Assembly (NCBI GenBank): GCA_016295615.1
Contig: JAEDKW010000008.1
Span: 1-27,329 of the forward strand
Origin: Oscillospiraceae bacterium
GTDB taxonomy: Bacteria > Bacillota > Clostridia > Oscillospirales > Oscillospiraceae
Length of the DNA: 27,329 nucleotides
Reading direction: 5' to 3'
Part shown: positions 15,183-22,897 of the stretch, in pieces
Layout of the letters: each line of letters opens with the position of its first letter
How positions within the stretch are numbered: the stretch's first letter is position 1
The notes under the pieces: model-generated
Told to the model about the DNA's origin: nothing
Seen by the model: only the letters and a program-made list of their open reading frames with translations
Databases searched by the model: none
Made by a program: the position numbers and the translations under genes

Positions 15183-16337
15183 ATGAGAGAAACAAAACGC
15201 ACGCGATGGTTCACCGCCTTTCTTCACATGCTGCTTGCCCCGTTTTTCCGCTGGAAATTCGGATACCGCTATGATGATTTTTCAGCCGTGCCGGGACCGT
15301 ATCTGCTCCTTGCAAATCATAATATGGATCTGGACCCGGCGCTGCTGGGCGTTGCCTCGGGACAGGATATCCGCTTTGTTGCAAGCGAACATGTTTTGCG
15401 CAAAGGTCTGGGCAGCTGGCTTTTGACGCGCTGCTTTGACCCCATCGTCCACACAAAGGGGAAGCTGGGGCTCAAGTCCTCGATGGACATTCTGCGCAGC
15501 ATCCGCAAAGGCGAGCGCGTTGCCCTTTTTCCCGAGGGGAACCGTTCCTTCAACGGCGTCACCGGCGCGATCCCGCCGGTGACGGGAAAGCTTGCCAGGA
15601 GCACCGGCGCCCCGCTCATCACCTTCCGCTTTGAGGGCGGATACTTTACGCAGCCCCGCTGGAGCGTCCGTGCCCGCCGGGGCGAGGTCGTCGGTCATCT
15701 CGTCCGTGTCTACGCGCCGGAGGAGCTCAGGGGCATGACGGATGAGGAGGTGACGGAGGCGATCCGCAAGGACCTTTACGAGGACGCGTATCGCTCCGAG
15801 GCGGCGCACCGCGTTGCCTATCGCGGACGCGAGCTTGCCCGGGGACTGGAGGCGGCTATCTTCGCCTGCCCTGCCTGCGGTGCGATCGGAACCTTGCGCT
15901 CGCACGGCGATACGGTCCGCTGCGCCTGCGGTTTTTCTGCGCAGTACACCGTCTATGGCGAGCTTTTGGACCATACCGGCAGGCTCCACACCGTGACCGA
16001 TTGGGACAGACTGCAGCAGCGGCGGCTGCGCGCGCTGCTTGATGAGAGCGCGGAGGACGATATCCTCTTTTCCGATGAGGTCACGGCAGAGCAGATCGGT
16101 GCAAACCACGGCGTCGAGCAGACGTACAGAAAAACGCTGGCTGCCCGGAAGGACGGCGTCCTGTTCGGGGATACGTGGATCCCGCTTGACGAGATCCGCG
16201 GTCTTGCCGTACATTCCCGCAACACGCTGACCGCGCACATCGGCGCTACCGACACCCAATATGAGCTGCGCGGCGACGAGAGCTTCTCGGCGCTGAAGTA
16301 TCTCTATCTTTACCAAAATCTCCGGGAAAAGGAGTAA
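15183..16337 (+). CDS. PlsC-type 1-acyl-glycerol-phosphate acyltransferase with C-terminal zinc ribbon
   Basis: Residues 1-210 form a lysophospholipid acyltransferase domain with the HX4D motif in NHNMDLD (H46, D51) and FPEGNRS (116-122). It would acylate a lysophosphatidate-like lipid at the inner membrane face. A hydrophobic stretch near residues 10-22 may anchor it. The 384-residue length exceeds the usual 200-250 because of an extra C-terminal region. That region begins with a CxxC...CxC zinc ribbon (C229, C232, C247, C249), followed by about 130 residues I do not recognise. The start ATG 15183 has GGGGAG just upstream. It is followed after five bases by a GltS-like symporter, so the two are likely cotranscribed. 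Confidence 0.85.
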   Translation: MRETKRTRWFTAFLHMLLAPFFRWKFGYRYDDFSAVPGPYLLLANHNMDLDPALLGVASGQDIRFVASEHVLRKGLGSWLLTRCFDPIVHTKGKLGLKSSMDILRSIRKGERVALFPEGNRSFNGVTGAIPPVTGKLARSTGAPLITFRFEGGYFTQPRWSVRARRGEVVGHLVRVYAPEELRGMTDEEVTEAIRKDLYEDAYRSEAAHRVAYRGRELARGLEAAIFACPACGAIGTLRSHGDTVRCACGFSAQYTVYGELLDHTGRLHTVTDWDRLQQRRLRALLDESAEDDILFSDEVTAEQIGANHGVEQTYRKTLAARKDGVLFGDTWIPLDEIRGLAVHSRNTLTAHIGATDTQYELRGDESFSALKYLYLYQNLREKE

Positions 16338-16342
16338 CTGTT

Positions 16343-17725
16343 ATGGACTATTCATCCGCCAATACCGCGCTTTGGAACCCCATGCTCCAAATCGGCATTC
16401 TTGCCGTGACCATTCTTTTGGCGAACGTTCTGCGCCGGAAGATCCCCTTCATTCGCCGCAGTCTGATGCCGACGGCGGTGCTGGGCGGCTTTCTGCTGCT
16501 GTTTGCCAAGCTGCTGAATATCATCGTTCCGGACCCCGCGTTCCTTGAGGATGTGACCTATCACGGCATTGCCATCGGCTTCATTGCGCTTTCCCTCCGC
16601 GTGCCGGAGAAGACGGAAAAGAAGTCCGGCGACATGGTAGGGCTCAAAAGCGGCGCGGTCATTGTGGGCTCCTATATGATCCAGGGCGTCACGGGTCTTA
16701 TCATTTCGCTCGGTCTTGCCCATACCGTGATGCCCGGACTCTTTGAGGCCGCGGGCGTCCTGCTGCCCATGGGGTACGGTCAGGGACCCGGACAGGCCAA
16801 CAATATCGGCTCCTCCTATGAGGCGCTGGGCTTCGCCGGCGGTCGTTCCTTCGGGCTTGCCATCGCCGCAGCCGGCTATCTCTGCGCCTGCGTCGTGGGC
16901 GTTCTTTACATCAATTATCTTGCGCGGAGGGGACGCATCGCCCGCGTGGATCAGGATCGGATCTCCGGCTCCGTTACGGTGGATACCTTCCAGGACGAGG
17001 ATGAGATCCCCATCGCGGAATCCATTGACCGCCTGAGCGTGCAGGTGGCAATGGTGCTGGCGGTCTATCTTGTGACCTATCTCGTCACGCGCGGGATCAC
17101 CTCCGCGCTCACGACCCATGCTCCCGGCGCGGCAAACACCCTCAATGCCCTGCTCTGGGGCTTCAACTTCATGATCGGCTCCGGCATCGCCATCGGGCTG
17201 CGCGTGATCCTGAAGAAGATGCGCAGTGCGAAGATCATGAATCATCAGTATCAGAACAATTATCTGCTAAGCCGCATTTCCGGTCTTGCGTTTGATGTGA
17301 TGATCGTTGCCGGCATTGCCTCCATTGAGATCGAAGACCTCAGCGGACTGTGGCTTCCGTTTGCCCTGATGGCGGTTGCCGGCGCGGTGGTGACGCTTTT
17401 CCATCTCAAGTATGTCTGCCGCAAGGTATACGGCGAATACTACTACGAAGGTCTCGTCTCCATGTACGGCATGATGACCGGCACCATCAGCTCCGGTGTG
17501 CTGCTGCTGCGCGAGCTGGATCCTCAGATGAAGACGCCGGCTGCCAACAACCTTGTCATCGGCTCCAGCTTTGCGATCCTTTTGGCGATACCGCTGCTGA
17601 TTCTTGTGAGTCTGGCGCCGCGCTCGACGGGGATGACCCTCGTTACGCTTGTGCTGCTGGCTGCGTATTATGTGCTGCTGCTCGGTATCGTGAGCCTTCA
17701 CAAAAAGAAGAAAGCGGAAAAGTAA
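16343..17725 (+). CDS. GltS-like sodium:glutamate symporter family protein
   Basis: This 460-residue protein has about ten to twelve hydrophobic segments. Features that match GltS are an N-terminal LRRKIPFIRRSLMPTAVLGG segment, a central glycine-rich re-entrant motif GYGQGPGQANNIG and a C-terminal GMMTGTISSGVLL motif that looks like the second inverted copy. GltS carriers import glutamate with sodium. This protein is divergent and longer than E. coli GltS (401), so substrate identity is uncertain. It is preceded by AAAAGGAG in the end of the acyltransferase gene and followed by a strong terminator. Confidence 0.75.
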   Translation: MDYSSANTALWNPMLQIGILAVTILLANVLRRKIPFIRRSLMPTAVLGGFLLLFAKLLNIIVPDPAFLEDVTYHGIAIGFIALSLRVPEKTEKKSGDMVGLKSGAVIVGSYMIQGVTGLIISLGLAHTVMPGLFEAAGVLLPMGYGQGPGQANNIGSSYEALGFAGGRSFGLAIAAAGYLCACVVGVLYINYLARRGRIARVDQDRISGSVTVDTFQDEDEIPIAESIDRLSVQVAMVLAVYLVTYLVTRGITSALTTHAPGAANTLNALLWGFNFMIGSGIAIGLRVILKKMRSAKIMNHQYQNNYLLSRISGLAFDVMIVAGIASIEIEDLSGLWLPFALMAVAGAVVTLFHLKYVCRKVYGEYYYEGLVSMYGMMTGTISSGVLLLRELDPQMKTPAANNLVIGSSFAILLAIPLLILVSLAPRSTGMTLVTLVLLAAYYVLLLGIVSLHKKKKAEK

Positions 17726-17761
17726 AACCGGCGGCTTTGCGCATCTTGAAAGGATCCGATG

Positions 17762-17803
17762 AAACGGCTCCGAAAATCAGACGATTTTCGGAGCCGTTTT
17801 TTT
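17762..17803 (+). terminator. Strong rho-independent terminator after the symporter
   Basis: A 17-base perfect stem (17762-17778 with 17783-17799) encloses a 4-base AGAC loop, and the T-run continues to 17803. The convergent gene ends at 17819. On the minus strand only a short U-run follows, so termination there is weaker. Confidence 0.92.
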
Positions 17804-17818
17804 GCAATTTGGGTGGGA

Positions 17819-18964
17819 TCAGCCGCGCACCTGCTTCCTCGTGATCGCGCCGACAGGGCACATCTCCTGACAGCAATAGCAGCGGATGCACTTTTTGTAG
17901 TTGTAGACGGCCTTCTGCCCGTGCCCGGAGTGGACCGCCTGCCCGTCCACCGGACAGGCTTGCTGACAGATCCCGCAGCCGATGCATAGATCGGGGTCGA
18001 CCGCGGGACGGTCGCTGTATTTCCTTGCGGCGGGGAGGAGACTGCGCACACGCCAGAAGGTGGCGTTTTTCCGATGGACCTCAAAGCCCGGATCGCCGTA
18101 CTTTTCTGCCGCCTCCTCCGCACTGATCTCGCCGTCCGGCGTCAGGATCGTGATTTCGGAATACTCCATCCGACCGAGACCGTTTTTTGCACCGCTGACA
18201 CAGGTGGGCACGTGGTGCGCATCGAGGAAAACGAGCTTTGCAAACACGCTGTCAAGCGCGACCGGGTCCGACGACAGCAGCAGGACTTTCATGGACTTTG
18301 GGGTGCCCGATGCGGGACCGTTGCCCTCCATGGCGATGATGCCGTCCATCAGGTAAAGCCGCGGAGCAACGCAGCGGTTGAGGTCGCAGAGCATGTCGGC
18401 AAAGGTGCGGCTGTTCGGATACATCGCGTGCCCGGCAGCCTTGTAGGAGCCGTAGATGCAGCCATACTGATTCTTGACGGCGCCGGTAATGTTTTCAAGA
18501 GCATGCGTCTTCATCTTGCAAAGGCTGATCACGGCATCCGCCTTTTTCACTTCGCGGCAGAGCATAAATTTTTTGCAGACCCTGCCGTCCGGGAACTCGA
18601 CGGTCTCTGCGCCGGAAAAGTCGCCGAGTACCGCGCCGTATTTCTCCGCCTGCGCGCGCAGCCCGGATTCCTCGACGGCGTGTTCAAGGCTTGCGGCAGG
18701 ACCGGGGCTGTCCCCGTAGGAAAGCTTGTCGAAGCCGTCCTCGCGCAGGCAGCGAAGCATTGCGCCGAAGACGGAGGGGTGGGTGGTGACTGCCTTATCG
18801 GGCGCGGCGTTTTTCAGAAGATTCGGCTTAACGAGAATGTGCTCCTGCGGCGAAACGAACCGCTCAAGTCCGCCGAGCATCGCCAACCCCCGGCGAATTG
18901 CCGTATACACGGCTTCTTCATCATAATTGCTGCACGGCAGCAGAACGACCTTGGCTTTTTCCAT
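17819..18964 (-). CDS. DUF362 protein with two C-terminal [4Fe-4S] clusters
   Basis: This 381-residue protein has an N-terminal DUF362 domain (motifs VKPNLL, GDSPGP, KMKTHALENITGAVKNQYG and DPVALDS) and a ferredoxin tail. The two cluster motifs are C327, C330, C333, C337 and C359, C362, C365, C369, with an extra cysteine at 364. The fold suggests an oxidoreductase or electron carrier in the cytoplasm; its reaction is not known. The ATG at 18964 has GGAGG five bases upstream. The open frame continues upstream through the tRNA gene, which shows that the extension is not real. It appears monocistronic. Confidence 0.88.
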   Translation of the reverse strand: MEKAKVVLLPCSNYDEEAVYTAIRRGLAMLGGLERFVSPQEHILVKPNLLKNAAPDKAVTTHPSVFGAMLRCLREDGFDKLSYGDSPGPAASLEHAVEESGLRAQAEKYGAVLGDFSGAETVEFPDGRVCKKFMLCREVKKADAVISLCKMKTHALENITGAVKNQYGCIYGSYKAAGHAMYPNSRTFADMLCDLNRCVAPRLYLMDGIIAMEGNGPASGTPKSMKVLLLSSDPVALDSVFAKLVFLDAHHVPTCVSGAKNGLGRMEYSEITILTPDGEISAEEAAEKYGDPGFEVHRKNATFWRVRSLLPAARKYSDRPAVDPDLCIGCGICQQACPVDGQAVHSGHGQKAVYNYKKCIRCYCCQEMCPVGAITRKQVRG

Positions 18965-18999
18965 AGTTGCCTCCGAAAAGTATCGTGATACGAACACGA

Positions 19000-19020
19000 G
19001 CTGCACCAAAGGCGTGCAGC
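19000..19020. repeat. Inverted repeat upstream of the DUF362 gene
   Basis: GCTGCAC (19000-19006) and GTGCAGC (19014-19020) are perfect inverted copies with a 7-base gap, about 35 bases before the DUF362 start. Nearby, GTATC-GT-GATAC (18980-18991) is another small dyad. Either could be regulatory. I saw no convincing promoter and no gene in the gap from 18965 to 19150. Confidence 0.35.
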
Positions 19021-19150
19021 ATAAGGAGCCGCTGATGATACCGATAAGCGTATTGCGTTTTACGGGATTGCCGACGACACGGCTTTTTTTGCTTCGGTTT
19101 TCCGCTCGGAGCGAAGGAGCGGCGGAACGAATGAGGAACGCCGGCTGGCA

Positions 19151-19197
19151 GAAAAAAGAAAACGTCGTCGCGGACGATATACAGTCCGCGACGACGT
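19151..19197 (-). terminator. Terminator of the tRNA-Pro gene
   Basis: A 14-base perfect stem (19162-19175 with 19184-19197) with an 8-base loop is followed on the minus strand by TTTTCTTTTTT. The stem shares its first base with the last A of the encoded CCA. Confidence 0.9.
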
Positions 19198-19272
19198 GGT
19201 CGGAGAGATGAGACTTGAACTCACGGCCTCTTGGTCCCGAACCAAGCGCGCTACCAACTGCGCTACTCCCCG
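19197..19272 (-). tRNA. tRNA-Pro (anticodon CGG), CCA encoded
   Basis: The 76-base gene folds into a full cloverleaf. The acceptor CGGGGAG pairs with CTCTCCG (one G-U), the D stem is GCGC/GCGC, the anticodon stem CTTGG/CCAAG holds the loop TTCGGGA with anticodon CGG, the variable loop has five bases, and the T stem GTGAG/CTCAT holds TTCAAGT. Discriminator A and CCA are in the DNA. It decodes CCG. It has its own consensus promoter and terminator, so it is a single-gene unit. Confidence 0.97.
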
Positions 19273-19288
19273 ATTCACAGCAAAGGCT

Positions 19289-19317
19289 ATTATAAGGATT
19301 TTTTGCACGGCTGTCAA
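19289..19317 (-). promoter_or_regulatory. Consensus promoter of tRNA-Pro
   Basis: On the minus strand TTGACA (19317-19312) and TATAAT (19294-19289) are exactly 17 bases apart, both perfect matches to consensus. The tRNA 5' end at 19272 is 17 bases beyond the -10 box. Confidence 0.9.
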
Positions 19318-19349
19318 GTGAAACGCGGCAAAATTTGAAAGAAAATTCC

Positions 19350-19377
19350 TTGACAAAAGCGTATTCCCTGTTATAAT
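19350..19377 (+). promoter_or_regulatory. Consensus promoter of the T-box controlled NSS transporter
   Basis: TTGACA (19350-19355) and TATAAT (19372-19377) are 16 bases apart. The transcript would start near 19384 and run into the T-box leader. Confidence 0.88.
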
Positions 19378-19383
19378 AGCACC

Positions 19384-19647
19384 ATAAAACCGATGAGCAG
19401 GAAAAGTACCTCTGTGATACGGCGTACAGCGAGCGGCGGACGGTGGAAGCGCTGCGGCACGAAACAGGGGGAATGGTCTTGTGAGGGTGGAGTGAACGCC
19501 CATGCGGCAAGTAGCAACAACGGGGACCGTACCCGTTATCCGGACGGCACATATCAGGCGTGTGTGAAAGAAAGCGGACGCGTGAGCGTCAAATTGGGTG
19601 GTACCGCAGGATTCGTCTTGTCCCATGTTGGGATAAGGCGTTTTTTT
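19384..19647 (+). promoter_or_regulatory. T-box riboswitch, tryptophan specifier (UGG)
   Basis: The leader holds the expected parts in order. These are the stem I base GATGAGCAGGAAAAGTA (from 19392), an AG-bulge segment AGCGAGC and distal loop GGTGGAAG, then GAA-TGG-TCTT with the putative specifier TGG at 19474-19476. The T-box sequence TGGGTGGTACCGC ends at 19607. A terminator stem of 12 pairs (19614-19625 with 19629-19640) ends in seven T (19641-19647). Uncharged tRNA-Trp binding would pair with the T-box bulge and prevent the terminator. The specifier was chosen by comparison with the second T-box in this window, which has the same GAA-TGG-nCTT context. Confidence 0.93.
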
Positions 19648-19690
19648 GTTGACTTGCCCCGTTCACCGCCGCAAAGAGGAGGGCTTCACC

Positions 19691-21076
19691 ATGAGTGAAA
19701 TGAAACGCGACAACTTTAAAAACAGAGCAGGCTTTATTCTCGCCTGCATCGGCTCGGCAGTCGGCATGGGAAATATCTGGCGCTTTCCCGTTCTGGTGTC
19801 TGCCTATGGCGGCATGACCTTTTTGATCCCGTATTTCATCTTTGTCGTTTTGATCGCTTCCACCGGCGTGATGGAAGAATTTGCGCTCGGCCGCTGGGCA
19901 GGAGCGGGTCCGGTCGATGCGTTCGGCAAATGCACCGAACAGCGCGGCAGCCGCAAGACCGGCGAGCTGATCGGCGCGATCCCCGTCATCGGCTCGATGA
20001 TGCTTGCCATCGGCTATACGGTCGTTATGGGCTGGATCTTCAAATACTGCTTCATGGGCATCAGCGGCGGACTGTATGCGCTTGGCACCGATATGGGCAG
20101 CATCGTCGGCGCATTCGGCGCAACGGCGCCGGAGACGGAGAAGCTTGGTGAGGCGGTCGGCATGATGTTCTCCCAGGGGATTTTCACGCTGGGTAACGGT
20201 GTGTGGCAGATCGTCGGTCTTGCCTGCGCGCTCGTCATCATGGCCATGGGCATCAGCGGCGGAATCGAGCGCGTCAACAAGATCATGATGCCCCTGCTGT
20301 TCGGACTGTTTTTGTGTCTGTGCGTTTATATCGCCACGCTGCCCGGCTCCGGCGCAGGCTACCGGTACATCTTCACCCTGGATCCTGCGGGTCTTGCCGA
20401 TCCAATCGTCTGGGTGTTTGCGTTTGGTCAGGCATTTTTCTCCCTTTCCGTTGCGGGCAACGGCTCCGTGATCTACGGCTCCTACCTCAAAAAGGACGAG
20501 GACATTCCCTTCTCCGCGCGCAATGTGGCGATTTTTGACACGCTTGCCGCGCTGCTTGCGGCGTTCGTCATCATTCCCGCCATGGCAGTCGGCGGCGCGG
20601 AGCTTTCCAAAGGCGGTCCCGGTCTGATGTTCATCTATCTCGTCAATGTGTTCAACGGCATGACGGGCGGACGCATCGTCGGCATGATCTTCTTTATCTG
20701 CGTGCTGTTTGCGGGCTTCAGCTCCATCGTCAACCTTTATGAAGCGCCCGTCGCCTTTATGCAGGAAAAGTTCCGCTTAAAGCGCGTTCCGGCTGTTGCG
20801 GTGATCGGCGCGCTCGGCGCATTCATCTCGCTGATCATCCAGCCGTGGACAAGTCAGTGGATGGACGTTGTCTCCATCTACATCTGCCCGCTCGGGGCAA
20901 TGCTTGCCGGCATCATGTTCTTCTGGGTGCTGAAAAAGGAAACGGCGCTGGAGGCGGTCAACTGCGGCGCAAAGAAGCCGGTCGGCAAGGTGTTCTATGC
21001 CCTTGGCAAATACGGATACTGCGTGCTTGCGCTGGTCGCTTTGATCCTTGGCGCAAAGCTCGGCGGCATCGGCTGA
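19691..21076 (+). CDS. Neurotransmitter:sodium symporter family transporter, probably tryptophan
   Basis: This 461-residue protein has the NSS signature GSAVGMGNIWRFP (21-33) in the first membrane segment and about eleven to twelve hydrophobic segments, the LeuT fold. Bacterial members import amino acids with sodium; known ones include LeuT, TnaT (tryptophan) and Tyt1 (tyrosine). The T-box leader with a UGG specifier is the evidence for tryptophan. I chose ATG 19691, with GAGGAGG just upstream, rather than the open frame from 19646, which lies in the terminator. No gene follows in the same direction, so the riboswitch controls this transporter alone. Confidence 0.9.
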   Translation: MSEMKRDNFKNRAGFILACIGSAVGMGNIWRFPVLVSAYGGMTFLIPYFIFVVLIASTGVMEEFALGRWAGAGPVDAFGKCTEQRGSRKTGELIGAIPVIGSMMLAIGYTVVMGWIFKYCFMGISGGLYALGTDMGSIVGAFGATAPETEKLGEAVGMMFSQGIFTLGNGVWQIVGLACALVIMAMGISGGIERVNKIMMPLLFGLFLCLCVYIATLPGSGAGYRYIFTLDPAGLADPIVWVFAFGQAFFSLSVAGNGSVIYGSYLKKDEDIPFSARNVAIFDTLAALLAAFVIIPAMAVGGAELSKGGPGLMFIYLVNVFNGMTGGRIVGMIFFICVLFAGFSSIVNLYEAPVAFMQEKFRLKRVPAVAVIGALGAFISLIIQPWTSQWMDVVSIYICPLGAMLAGIMFFWVLKKETALEAVNCGAKKPVGKVFYALGKYGYCVLALVALILGAKLGGIG

Positions 21077-21133
21077 GCGGCGCTGGTCGGCGCCCTGCCT
21101 GCAAAGCGGAAAGAATTGAACCAGAAAGGTCAG

Positions 21134-21163
21134 CAGCGGAGAAGTCAAACGGCTTCTCCGCTG
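21134..21163. terminator. Hairpin between convergent transporter genes
   Basis: CAGCGGAGAAG (21134-21144) and CTTCTCCGCTG (21153-21163) form a perfect 11-pair stem with an 8-base loop between the convergent NSS and DAACS genes. Neither side has a good U-run, so it may be a weak or rho-assisted terminator. Confidence 0.5.
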
Positions 21164-21170
21164 TAACGCT

Positions 21171-22421
21171 TTATTCTTGTTCATTTTTTTCAATCTTTCG
21201 CCGGCTGAGCCAGTTTTTCCCTTCCACGTAACGCGAGACGAGGAAGGTCACCACATAGTCTCCGGCGGAGTTGATCATGGTGGCGGGAGGGTCCACAAGA
21301 TTGCCGATCGTTACGGCGATGGGGTAGGCGACCGCCATATGGTCGGGGAAGAACAGCGAGCAGATGATGTACTCTCCGATATAGCCTCCGCCGGGGATAC
21401 CGGACATGGCGACGGAGCTGAAAACTGCCACAAGCAGGACCTTGACATACGTTCCGGGGTCGGAAAAGGGAATTCCGAACACACCGAAGAGGAACGAGAC
21501 CTTCAGCACGCAGCTGAAGCACGAGCCGTCCATATGCATGGTCGCACCCAGCGGGATCACAAGATCGGCAACATCGTGCGGCACGCCGCTGTCCTGCGCA
21601 GCTTCCAGGTTGGTGGGGATCGTTGCAACAGAGGAGCAGGTGCCAAGCGCCGTGACCGCCGGACGAAAGATGTGTTCTCTCATGACGCGCACGCCCTGCG
21701 TCCCGCCGCCGAAACGCGCATAGAGCGGAAAGGCAATGAGCGCATAGGCAAGACACAGCGGATAATACGCGATCATCGCGCGTCCGTAGGACGCGGTGAT
21801 CTGCGCGCCGTAAGTTGCCACGAGCGAAGCGAAAAAGCCGAAAAACGCAATGGGGGCATAGTAGGAAATCAGCGAGACGACCTTTAACAGGCAATTCGTC
21901 ATGTCCGAGAGCCATTTTGCCGTAAGCGTTTCAGGACCGCCGGAGAGATTCACGCCGAAGCCGAAGAGCAGGGAGAAAACGATCAGCGGGAGCATGGCCT
22001 TGCGGGAGAGGAGCGAGGCAAAGTCGCCGACGGTAAAAAAGTTGACGATCAGTGTCGAAAGCGGCGTGGGATCATCCACTGTGCCGGCGGCAGCATCCGT
22101 CCACGCAGTCAAAACCGGGGGATAAATGCGCACGACCAGCAGCATCAGCGCACCGGCGATCAGTCCCGTGATCACGAACACGGCAAGGGTGACCCCCATG
22201 ATCTTTCCGGCGCGTTTGGGACTGTGCATATTGGCAACGCTGCCGGCAAGGGAGCAGAACACCAGCGGGACAACGATGCAGAACATCAGGTTGATGAAGA
22301 TCGTTCCCAGCGGTTCAAGGCACACCGCGCCCGGCCAAAGCGCGCCGAACAGGCAGCCGAGCACAATGGCGGCAAGCATTGCGCCCAAAAGTCCGTAAGT
22401 GCGCAGATACGATTTTCTCAT
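21171..22421 (-). CDS. Dicarboxylate/amino acid:cation symporter (DAACS family), probably neutral substrate
   Basis: This 416-residue protein belongs to the GltP/DctA/SstT family. It has the first hairpin motif GTCSSVATIPT (260-270), the PLGATMHMDGS segment, the second hairpin SGIPGGG and the TM8 motif DPPATMINSAGD (377-388). D377, T381, N384 and D388 match substrate and sodium-site residues of GltPh (D394, T398, N401, D405). The arginine that binds the acidic side chain (R397 in GltPh) is alanine here (A380). This argues against glutamate or aspartate and for a neutral amino acid such as serine, threonine or cysteine. I chose ATG 22421 because AGGAGG precedes it and MRKSYLRTYG fits the family start. 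The preceding in-frame residues are not conserved-looking. Confidence 0.88.
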   Translation of the reverse strand: MRKSYLRTYGLLGAMLAAIVLGCLFGALWPGAVCLEPLGTIFINLMFCIVVPLVFCSLAGSVANMHSPKRAGKIMGVTLAVFVITGLIAGALMLLVVRIYPPVLTAWTDAAAGTVDDPTPLSTLIVNFFTVGDFASLLSRKAMLPLIVFSLLFGFGVNLSGGPETLTAKWLSDMTNCLLKVVSLISYYAPIAFFGFFASLVATYGAQITASYGRAMIAYYPLCLAYALIAFPLYARFGGGTQGVRVMREHIFRPAVTALGTCSSVATIPTNLEAAQDSGVPHDVADLVIPLGATMHMDGSCFSCVLKVSFLFGVFGIPFSDPGTYVKVLLVAVFSSVAMSGIPGGGYIGEYIICSLFFPDHMAVAYPIAVTIGNLVDPPATMINSAGDYVVTFLVSRYVEGKNWLSRRKIEKNEQE

Positions 22422-22447
22422 AAGAAGCCTCCTGTCTATGTTTTGCT

Positions 22448-22477
22448 GTTTTAAGATATAGCGGCAGACAGGCTCAA
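22448..22477 (-). promoter_or_regulatory. Weak promoter candidate for the DAACS gene
   Basis: On the minus strand TTGAGC (22477-22472) and TAAAAC (22453-22448) are 18 bases apart, 27 bases before the start codon. Both boxes match consensus at only four of six positions. Confidence 0.3.
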
Positions 22478-22522
22478 ATATGACAATAAGGGCGCATTCG
22501 CGCAAAATGCACAACAATTCAG

Positions 22523-22534
22523 CGCTTTAAAGCG
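22523..22534. repeat. 12-base perfect palindrome between divergent genes
   Basis: CGCTTTAAAGCG lies between the DAACS gene and the promoter of the second T-box, 24 bases before the TTGACA box. It could bind a dimeric regulator; there is no other evidence. Confidence 0.3.
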
Positions 22535-22557
22535 ATTTAATCTGGTAAGATTTGAAG

Positions 22558-22586
22558 TTGACAAATGGAAAAAGAGAGCATACAAT
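22558..22586 (+). promoter_or_regulatory. Promoter of the T-box controlled trpB gene
   Basis: TTGACA (22558-22563) and TACAAT (22581-22586) are 17 bases apart. The transcript would start near 22593. Confidence 0.88.
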
Positions 22587-22592
22587 GTAAAA

Positions 22593-22858
22593 AACCGTTG
22601 AAGAAGAGTGAGTACATTCGAAGCGGAACGGCAAAGAGAGTCGCAGGCGGTGTGATTGCGATGCGTTCGGTCGGGTGGAATGGGCTTCTGAGGGCGAGCT
22701 GAAGCGAGTAGGCGAGCCGGAGTGGAACTCCGTTATCAAAGACCGGTATGTGTTTGCATACGCTGAGTGGGCGCGAAACGCGCCAAGCCGGGTGGCACCG
22801 CAGGAAACGAATCGTTCCTGTCCCAGCAGCAGTATATCGCTGCGGGACGGGATTTTTT
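22593..22858 (+). promoter_or_regulatory. T-box riboswitch, tryptophan specifier (UGG)
   Basis: The leader starts with GAAGAGTGAGTAC and has the AG bulge AGAGAG and distal loop GGCGGTGTGA. GAA-TGG-GCTT follows, with the putative specifier TGG at 22681-22683. The T-box AAGCCGGGTGGCACCGCAGG is at 22785-22804. The terminator pairs 22816-22824 with 22844-22852 and 22826-22830 with 22839-22843, leaving one bulged A, and ends with six T (22853-22858). It lies 39 bases before the trpB start. Confidence 0.95.
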
Positions 22859-22897
22859 ATTTTGTCCCGCGAATCATCAGAAAGGAAGGAAAAGACA

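Noticed and set aside
18965..19552. N-terminal extension of the DUF362 gene on the minus strand
   Set aside because: The frame runs through the tRNA-Pro gene, its promoter and its terminator. The ATG at 18964 has a proper ribosome site and fits the family start.
19393..19698. Small open frame of about 100 codons before the NSS transporter
   Set aside because: It coincides with the T-box leader and has no ribosome site. The RNA motifs explain the sequence fully.
22748..22897. N-terminal extension of TrpB2
   Set aside because: The 50-codon extension is in the T-box sequence and terminator; the ATG at 22898 has a good ribosome site and fits the family.
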